Positions 58,076 through 64,000 of a stretch of DNA of 64,000 nucleotides are shown one piece after another. This DNA comes from Chitinophaga sedimenti. Its GTDB lineage: Bacteria > Bacteroidota > Bacteroidia > Chitinophagales > Chitinophagaceae. The position numbers and the translations under genes are program-made. A model generated the notes under the pieces. The model saw only the letters and a list, made by a program, of their open reading frames with translations, was not told the DNA's origin and made no database searches. How positions within the stretch are numbered: position 1 is the stretch's first letter; every line of letters begins with the position of its first letter. The stretch spans positions 5,208,001-5,272,000 of the forward strand of contig NZ_JAKUKA010000001.1 of assembly GCF_023156195.1 (NCBI RefSeq), read 5' to 3'.

Positions 58076-60004
58076 TTAAGCGTTGCTTACAGTCACCTGG
58101 CTGCTCATCATTTCCCTTACTGCAGATGCAATGCCGGCAGCGTCGTAACCACATTCGCGGTGCAGTTCGGCGGGTTTGCCATGTTCTACGAGGTGATCGG
58201 GAATGCCGAGGATTTTAACATCGGCCTTGTAATTATATTCGCTCATAAACTCCAGGATCGCACTGCCGAAGCCGCCGCGCACCGCGCCGTCTTCTACCGT
58301 GATCACTTTGTCGAAGCGGGAGAATACTTCATGCAATAATTCTTTGTCGAGCGGCTTAACGAAACGGATATCGTAGTGTGCCGGCTCCAGTCCGTCGTTC
58401 ATCAGCTGGCGGCAGGCTTCGGTAACGAAGTTGCCCGGGTGCCCGAACGAGAGTATTGCTACATCGCGGCCATCGCGGATTTTACGGCCCTTGCCAAACT
58501 GCATCCTGGTAAACGGTTTGCGCCAGTCGGGCATTACGCCTTCACCACGCGGGTAACGGATCACCACTGGTGATTCCTGTTCGGGCAGCTGTGCCGTATA
58601 CATCATGTTACGCAGTTCTTCTTCATTCATCGGTGAGCAGATCACCAGGTTGGGAATGCAACGCATAAACCCGATATCGTACGCACCATGATGCGTAGCG
58701 CCGTCTTCACCTACCAGGCCGGCACGGTCGAGGCATAACACAACGGGCAGGTTCTGGATCGCCACATCGTGTACCACCTGGTCGTACGCGCGCTGCATGA
58801 ACGAAGAGTAAATGTTGCAAAACACCCGCATACCCTGCGTAGCCAGGCCGGCCGACAGTGTCACCGCGTGTTGTTCACAGATGCCTACATCGAATGCGCG
58901 GTCAGGCATCTTTTCCATCATGAACTTGAGCGAAGAGCCGGAAGGCATAGCGGGGGTAATACCCATCACCTTATCGTTCTGCTCTGCCAGTTCTATCATC
59001 GTCAGACCAAATACATCCCGGTATTTAGGTGGCTGTGGTCCTTCGGGAATTTTCTTGAAGATCTCGCCGGTGATTTTATCGAACAGTCCGGGCGCATGCC
59101 ACTTGGTCTGGTCTTTCTCGGCGAGGGAATAACCTTTACCCTTGGTGGTGACTACGTGCAGCAGTTTCGGGCCCGGAATATCTTTCAGGTCCTGTAGGGT
59201 ATCGGCGAGTTTGGAAATGTTGTGGCCATCGATGGGACCGAAGTAGCGCATGTTCAGCGATTCGAACAGGTTGCTGGATTTGGATACCAGGCCTTTGATG
59301 CTGGCTTCGAATTTAGAAGCCATATCGCGCGTGAACTTTTTACCTACAGGCAGTTTGCCGAGCATGTTCCATACATCGTCGCGCAGCTTGTTATAGGTGT
59401 GCGAGGTGGTGATGTCGGTCAGGTACTCCTTGAGGGCGCCCACGTTCGGGTCAATGGACATGCAGTTATCATTGAGGATAATGAGCACATTCGCATTGGC
59501 CACGCCTGCGTGGTTCAGCGCTTCGAAGGCCATGCCCGCGGTCATAGAGCCATCGCCGATAACAGCAATGTGCTGGCGGTCGTGTTCTCCTTTGTATTTT
59601 GAGGCCATGGCCATGCCCAGCGCCGCCGAAATGGAGGTGCTCGAGTGGCCTACGCCAAAGGTGTCGTAATCACTTTCCGACCGTTTCGGGAATCCACTGA
59701 TGCCCCCATATTTACGGTTAGTATGAAAAACGCTCTTCCTGCCGGTGAGAATTTTGTGTCCGTAAGCCTGGTGACCTACGTCCCACACCAGCTGATCGTA
59801 AGGCGTATTAAAAACGTAATGCAGGGCTACCGTCAACTCCACAACACCAAGGCTGGCGGCAAAATGGCCGCCATGCACGCTCACCTGGTCTATAATAAAC
59901 TGGCGCAGCTCGTCGCAAACCTGGTGCAATTGCTCCCTGCTCAGTTTCCTCAAGTCGGAGGGATATTCGATCTGGCTCAATAGTTGACCTGCCGTAATGT
60001 CCAT
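58076..60004 (-). CDS. dxs: 1-deoxy-D-xylulose-5-phosphate synthase
   Basis: 642 aa, intact. TPP-binding motifs GHQAYGHKILTGR, GDGSMTAGMAFEALNHAG and NDNCMSIDPN; pyrimidine-binding domain with GEDGATHHGAYDIG and the C-terminal transketolase domain KVITVEDGAVRGGFGSA. First committed step of the MEP pathway, which supplies prenyl units used by the GGGPS at 62148 and by menaquinone and undecaprenol. Minus-strand TATTTTTG at 60028-60035 is its probable -7 box. Confidence 0.94.
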   Translation of the reverse strand: MDITAGQLLSQIEYPSDLRKLSREQLHQVCDELRQFIIDQVSVHGGHFAASLGVVELTVALHYVFNTPYDQLVWDVGHQAYGHKILTGRKSVFHTNRKYGGISGFPKRSESDYDTFGVGHSSTSISAALGMAMASKYKGEHDRQHIAVIGDGSMTAGMAFEALNHAGVANANVLIILNDNCMSIDPNVGALKEYLTDITTSHTYNKLRDDVWNMLGKLPVGKKFTRDMASKFEASIKGLVSKSSNLFESLNMRYFGPIDGHNISKLADTLQDLKDIPGPKLLHVVTTKGKGYSLAEKDQTKWHAPGLFDKITGEIFKKIPEGPQPPKYRDVFGLTMIELAEQNDKVMGITPAMPSGSSLKFMMEKMPDRAFDVGICEQHAVTLSAGLATQGMRVFCNIYSSFMQRAYDQVVHDVAIQNLPVVLCLDRAGLVGEDGATHHGAYDIGFMRCIPNLVICSPMNEEELRNMMYTAQLPEQESPVVIRYPRGEGVMPDWRKPFTRMQFGKGRKIRDGRDVAILSFGHPGNFVTEACRQLMNDGLEPAHYDIRFVKPLDKELLHEVFSRFDKVITVEDGAVRGGFGSAILEFMSEYNYKADVKILGIPDHLVEHGKPAELHRECGYDAAGIASAVREMMSSQVTVSNA

Positions 60005-60027
60005 ATCAGCTTTAGGGTTTTAAAACT

Positions 60028-60035
60028 CAAAAATA
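60028..60035 (-). promoter_or_regulatory. -7 promoter box of dxs (TATTTTTG)
   Basis: TAnnTTTG on the minus strand, 23 bp before the dxs start. Confidence 0.5.
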
Positions 60036-60135
60036 GCATAATATCCAATGCGGCCCAGCTTTTTCATGGCTTTCCCATTTAAACGGCTATACCACCATTG
60101 GTACAATTTGCCTTCAGGTGGCCATGGTCATACGG

Positions 60136-60143
60136 TATTTTTG
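60136..60143 (+). promoter_or_regulatory. -7 promoter box of lytS (TATTTTTG)
   Basis: TAnnTTTG, 31 bp before ATG 60175; a CAGAGGAG ribosome site follows at 60151. Confidence 0.5.
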
Positions 60144-60174
60144 ATTTAATCAGAGGAGTTCCCTAATTTATACT

Positions 60175-61205
60175 ATGCTTAATCAGCTTTCTAAATATTG
60201 GTGGTGTCAGATTTTGGGGTGGGGACTCTATGCCGTTATTTTCATTTTTTTGCCTTTTTCTTCGACCGGGTAGACCTTTACCTGGTGCTGTATACCTTTA
60301 TGGTGGTGTTGCTGGGCATCCTGCTCACCCATGCTTTCCGCTCCGTGGCGGTGCAATACCGCTGGATGGAGCTGCCTTTTGAGCGGGCGGTTTTCTATTT
60401 TTCATTCGGTATTATCTTTTGCGCGGTGCTGGATGCAGCGGTGCTTACGGCTTTCCGGCTGTTATTCAGCCCGGTGGGAGAGAGTATGGTGCCTTCGTTC
60501 ATGTATTCCTTCCTGCAACAGTCGGCCATTTTAACCTTATGGGCGGCGATTTACTTTACCTGGCATTACGTGGAAAAGAGCCGGAATGTGCAGCTGGATA
60601 AACTGAAGCTGGAGGCTACGGTGCGTACGCTGGAACTCAAAACCATCAAGGCCCAGCTGAATCCGCACTTCATTTTTAATGCCTTAAACAGCATCCGGGC
60701 TTTGGTAGATGAGAACCCGCAACGTGCGCGTACCGCCATCACCGAGCTGTCTAACATCCTGCGCAGCTCCATGCAGGTAGAAAAAGTGGAAATGGTAAGC
60801 CTGGAGAATGAGCTGAACATCGTACGAGATTACCTGGCGCTGGAACATATCCGTTTCGAGGAACGCCTGAAAATACAATACGACATTGATCCGGAAACGC
60901 TGGAGCTGCCAATTCCCCCGATGATGCTGCAAACGCTGGTGGAGAATGCCATTAAACACGGCATTTCCCGGGAAATAAGGGGAGGGGTGATTTCCGTGGC
61001 TTCACATTTGAAGGACAATACACAACACGAACTGACGATCCGGAATACGGGACAAATCAGGGAAAGGTTATCGAATGGCGGTGGATTCGGGCTGCAAAGC
61101 ACCCGCGCAAGGCTGGAAATACTGTTCGGCAAACGCGCCTCCTTCGAAATCCGGAACCTCGATGCACAAACGGTTGAAGCTAAAGTGTTAATGCCGCTCT
61201 TTTAA
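60175..61205 (+). CDS. LytS-type sensor histidine kinase (one indel)
   Basis: Start ATG 60175 with an AGAGGAG site. Four membrane helices in the first 130 residues, then the His_kinase domain (QLNPHFIFNALN, phosphorylated His) and HATPase (LVENAIKHG; GGFGLQSTRARLEILFG). The T-run 60245-60251 is one T short; repaired IFFAFFFDRVDLYLV gives 343 aa. Cognate response regulator is the LytTR gene 174 bp downstream. Confidence 0.88.
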
Positions 61206-61378
61206 CACATTATTTTTCCGCTCGTCACTAGGTAAACCGGTTTAGCACGGATTTTTTTAATAATTTAACATCTGAATCGAAAACGCATCTGTCGCACACC
61301 AATGAGGGTTATGCAGTGTAAGCTGGCAATAGCCGGGCTACGGCAGTTGAAATTTCATCAACCAATTACAAAGACGGT

Positions 61379-62106
61379 ATGAAAAAAGCATTGATTATTG
61401 ATGATGAGCGCCTGGCCAGGAGCGAGTTAAAGAAGCTGCTGGCAGACCATCCGGAGATCGTAGTGATTGGAGAGGCGGTAAATGCGAAAGATGGGGTAGA
61501 AAAGATAGAGACGTTACGCCCGGACCTCCTGTTCCCGGACATCCAGATGCCGGACAAAACGGGCTTTGACCTGTTGGCAGAGCTGGAGCGTGCGCCACAG
61601 GTGATTTTTACTACGGCGTACGACGAGTATGCGCTCAAAGCGTTTGAGTACAATGCCCTGGACTACCTCCTTAAACCGGTAGAGCCCAAAAGGCTGGCAG
61701 ACGCTATCCATAAATTACATCAGCAGGAAGAAAAGGAGCGTTTGGCCGCAGCAGCCGGCCTGCGTAATATCCTCTCCGAAAACGACCAGTGTTCGTAAAA
61801 GATGGTGATCGCTGCTGGTTCGTTAAACTTCAGGAGATCAGGCTGTTCGAAAGCGTTGGCAACTACGCCCGTGTATATTTCGAAACCAATAAGCCGCTGA
61901 TCCTGAAATCGCTGAATGCACTCGAAGAGCGCCTCGACGAAAGGGTGTTTTTCCGTGCTAACCGCAAGCATATCGTGAACCTGAGGATGATCGAAAAGAT
62001 CGATACTTATTTTAACGGTGGATTGTTACTGGAAATGAAAGGTGGGGAAAAGATAGAAGTGAGCCGGAGACAGGCGGTGAAGTTTAAAGAAATGATGAGC
62101 TTATAA
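61379..62106 (+). CDS. LytTR-family response regulator (one indel)
   Basis: Receiver domain residues 1-120: IDDERLARSELKK, phospho-Asp in LLFPDIQMP, and LLKPVEPKRL with the conserved Lys. C-terminal LytTR DNA-binding domain (VFFRANRKHIVNLRMIEKI). Frame breaks at 61789: repair requires CCAGG (NDQVFVKDGDRCW) but CCAG is read. Repaired length 242 aa. The LytS partner lies upstream; target unknown. Some LytTR regulators control envelope and carbohydrate genes. Confidence 0.88.
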
Positions 62107-62107
62107 A

Positions 62108-62149
62108 AAAGAGAAAGGGTTTGATGTTAACATCAAACCCTTTCTCTTT
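62108..62149. terminator. Bidirectional terminator between lytTR and GGGPS gene
   Basis: Perfect 42-bp palindrome AAAGAGAAAGGGTTTGATGT / ACATCAAACCCTTTCTCTTT around TA. It touches the stop codon of the convergent gene. Confidence 0.85.
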
Positions 62150-62900
62150 AGATCTTAACCGGGGCGGTGTGTACCGCGTCCGCTATCTCTTTTATGAGGG
62201 AAATATCTTTCTCTATTGCGTTGCCCACTACAATAATGTCGGCCCCGGCTTTACAGTTCAGGTAGGCCTTTTCGGCATCGCGGATGCCCCCGCCCACAAT
62301 TACCGGGATGTCTACCATGCTGCTCACGCGGTGGATCATACTTTCGGTGATCGCTTTACGCGCGCCGCTGCCGGCGTCCATATATATTACTTTATTGCCC
62401 AGCATTTCACCCGCCATGGCCGTCGCCATTGCGATATCGTCTTTATCTGCCGGAATGGGATTGGTATTGCTGATGTAGGATACTGTAGTAGGGGCGCCGC
62501 CGTCTACCACCATATAGCCTGTGGAAATTACTTCCAGGCCGCTTTTTTAACCGGAACGGCTGAAATAACGTGTTGTCCGATCAGTAATTCTGCATTACGA
62601 CCGGAAATGACAGAAAGATATAACAATGCATCTGCGTACCTGGAAACCTGTGAAGGGCTGCCCGGGAACAATACTACCGGGATGTCACAAGTGGCTTTGA
62701 TCTGCTGGATCACTTCATCGAGATGATTGGTGATGACCAGGCTGCCGCCCAAGAACAGGTAGTCGACCTTGGCTTCGGTGCATTTCGCAGTGAGTTCGGC
62801 TATCCCGTCAGGCGTAACCTTGTCCGGATCAACCAGAACCGCAAACGATTTTAATCCTTTGGCCTTTTTTCTAGGAATGAGTTGTATATTTTTTGTACAT
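62148..62900 (-). CDS. Geranylgeranylglyceryl phosphate synthase-like (GGGPS/PcrB family, three indels)
   Basis: TIM barrel of the GGGPS family: MYKKIYNSFL start, SFAVLVDPDKVTP, FLGGSLVITNHLDEVIQQIK, VVLFPGSPSQVSRYADALLYLSVISG, IYMDAGSGARKAI and VIVGGGIRDAEKAYLN (given piecewise). All three breaks are A-runs six long that should be seven on the minus strand: 62889-62894, 62865-62870 and 62543-62548. Repaired length 251 aa. In archaea it makes ether lipids; bacterial members join a prenyl diphosphate to sn-glycerol-1-phosphate, and Chitinophagaceae have type II members. Confidence 0.85.
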
Positions 62901-63085
62901 CAAATGCATTGTTCCGGTTGTCGCAAATGTATAAATTTTTTGCTAATAAGCTAGTAGCTGAAACAAATATGCTTTACGGTAATTTATGATGCTAGTTATC
63001 AACGCCTATACGTGGATTTGCGCTTCCTTGTTTAAGTAATACGAGCAACTGCTGTGCCAGACCTTAAACAATTCATTAACAATTA

Positions 63086-63122
63086 TTTGAAGTGCAAAGT
63101 TCACAATGCACATCCTGTGCAT
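63086..63122. promoter_or_regulatory. Palindromes upstream of nrdJ
   Basis: TTTG AAGTG CAAA (63086-63098), a member of the motif family at 3214, 4261 and 44341, followed by ATGCACA TCC TGTGCAT (63106-63122), a perfect 7-bp inverted repeat. Between 62901 and 63221 I see no other gene and no cobalamin riboswitch signature. Confidence 0.45.
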
Positions 63123-63221
63123 AACAAAAGTGCGATAACCTTTTTCGTTGCGTTATATTAGTAATCCATTCGAGATTACAATATTCTATTTGCTAAATCT
63201 TTCCAAAAAAATCCCAAGGGC

Positions 63222-64000
63222 ATGAAAAATCAAGAGAAAAGAAAAACCGGGATTGCCTTCGCCGGGCATTTCACCAGGGACGGCGTAAGTCCATTTGACC
63301 AATTTGAATATGATTTACGAACGTCGGTGATCCGGAATCCGGGCGGTGATGTGGTATTTGAGATGACGAACGTGGAGGTGCCCCGTGGGTGGTCGCAGAT
63401 CGCGACCGATATTCTGGCCCAGAAATATTTCCGTAAAGCCGGTGTTCCCCAGCCTGATGGCAGCCTTGGCCGTGAAACTTCCGTAAAACAGGTGGTGCAC
63501 CGCATGGCTAATTGCTGGCGTATGTGGGGAGAACGGGCTGGATATTTTGCCTCCGTGGAAGATGCGACGATATTTTATGAGGAGTTGTCCTACTGCATGC
63601 TCAACCAGGCCTGCGTACCCAATTCTCCCCAATGGTTTAACACCGGTCTGCACGAAAGCTACGGCATCACCGGCAAGCCACAGGGTCATTATTATGTAGA
63701 CAATACAACGGGTAAACTGGAAAAATCCACTTCCGCTTACGAACGTCCGCAGCCCCATGCCTGTTTTATCCTGAGTGTAAGCGACGACCTGGTGAACGAT
63801 GGCGGCATTATGGACCTGTGGGTACGGGAAGCCCGCATCTTTAAATATGGCTCGGGTGTGGGTACCAACTACTCCCACATCAGGGCCGAAGATGAGAAGC
63901 TGAGCGGCGGCGGATCTTCCAGCGGCTTAATGAGCTTCCTGAAAATTGGTGACCGCGCGGCAGGCGCTATCAAATCGGGCGGTACTACCCGCCGGGCTGC
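63222..64000 (+). CDS. nrdJ: Adenosylcobalamin-dependent (class II) ribonucleotide reductase, 3' end outside window
   Basis: ATG 63222 (MKNQEKRKTGIAFAG). Open to the window end, about 259 residues. N-terminal ribonucleotide reductase region: PRGWSQIATDILAQKYFRKAGVP, WRMWGERAGYF, CVPNSPQWFNTGL, and HACFILSVSDDL, FKYGSGVGTNYSHIR, GDRAAGAIKSGGTTRRA as short family motifs. The conserved GSGxGxN segment and the Cys in HACF belong to the catalytic domain. Makes deoxyribonucleotides without oxygen, using B12. Confidence 0.85.
   Translation, partial: MKNQEKRKTGIAFAGHFTRDGVSPFDQFEYDLRTSVIRNPGGDVVFEMTNVEVPRGWSQIATDILAQKYFRKAGVPQPDGSLGRETSVKQVVHRMANCWRMWGERAGYFASVEDATIFYEELSYCMLNQACVPNSPQWFNTGLHESYGITGKPQGHYYVDNTTGKLEKSTSAYERPQPHACFILSVSDDLVNDGGIMDLWVREARIFKYGSGVGTNYSHIRAEDEKLSGGGSSSGLMSFLKIGDRAAGAIKSGGTTRRA

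Noticed and set aside
1..64000. tRNA, rRNA, CRISPR, phage or transposase genes
   Set aside because: I looked for tRNA TPsiC-like motifs, regularly spaced repeats and transposase signatures by eye and found none.

Overview
The window comes from a Bacteroidota chromosome, most likely a Chitinophaga-like member of Chitinophagaceae. The evidence is a gliding/T9SS C-terminal domain on a lectin-PKD protein, HmuY, DUF5686 and DUF3078 envelope proteins, a GGGPS-type prenylglyceryl phosphate synthase, the GIHH-type IleRS, and promoters of the Bacteroidota type (TTTG, about 19 bp, TAnnTTTG). I see no rRNA, tRNA, CRISPR array, phage or insertion sequence. It is ordinary, densely coded chromosome with two repeat-rich intergenic spots (about 32.6 and 50.4 kb).

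Layout. 0-3 kb: HmuY lipoprotein (cut by the window edge) and a convergent DUF5686 outer-membrane protein. 3.2-8.8 kb: a membrane protein, an HTH_34 regulator and CreD sharing an operator-like palindrome, then a radical SAM protein, small membrane proteins, a DgkA-like kinase and DUF1361. 8.8-19.8 kb: a 1124-aa propeller/barrel protein, an MBL hydrolase, a flippase, ArfB/Dtd, a MazG-like protein, YihY, glycyl-tRNA synthetase and a flavin reductase. 19.9-31 kb: mfd, the T9SS lectin, SIMPL, a lipoprotein, gyrB and an AsmA-like protein. 31-38 kb: a cysteine-rich AraC regulator, a non-coding repeat region, a PepSY-like protein, ileS and a lysine-rich DksA-like protein. 38-48.5 kb: a glycosyltransferase-HAD fusion, an MsbA-like exporter, rbfA, a LolC/E permease, an orphan transketolase N-half, a WecA-like transferase, frr, PPK2, mscL and DUF3078. 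48.6-54.7 kb: scpA, an AraC regulator and a redox/stress series (pirin, YceI, nitroreductase, OsmC, pirin, Dps). 54.9-64 kb: a PAS sensor lacking an ATPase domain, a PaaE-like reductase, dxs, a LytS/LytTR pair, a GGGPS, and the start of a B12-dependent ribonucleotide reductase.

The dominant technical feature is damage to reading frames. I count about 40 indels in 23 genes, nearly all single-base losses, including essential genes (gyrB, ileS, glyS, frames of mfd). Most sit in homopolymers, and several sit where the protein demands CCTGG or CCAGG. Restoring the bases gives normal family lengths every time. I read them as long-read consensus errors, not pseudogenes, and annotate each broken gene as one CDS with the break points stated.

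The most interesting biology is a glucosyl-3-phosphoglycerate-synthase-like transferase fused to a SerB-like HAD domain whose nucleophile Asp is Asn; a recurrent TTTG-N5-CAAA operator-like palindrome; a DksA-like protein with a K/A/P-rich histone-like tail and a degenerate zinc finger; and a degenerate peptidase-MA/propeller/barrel protein.
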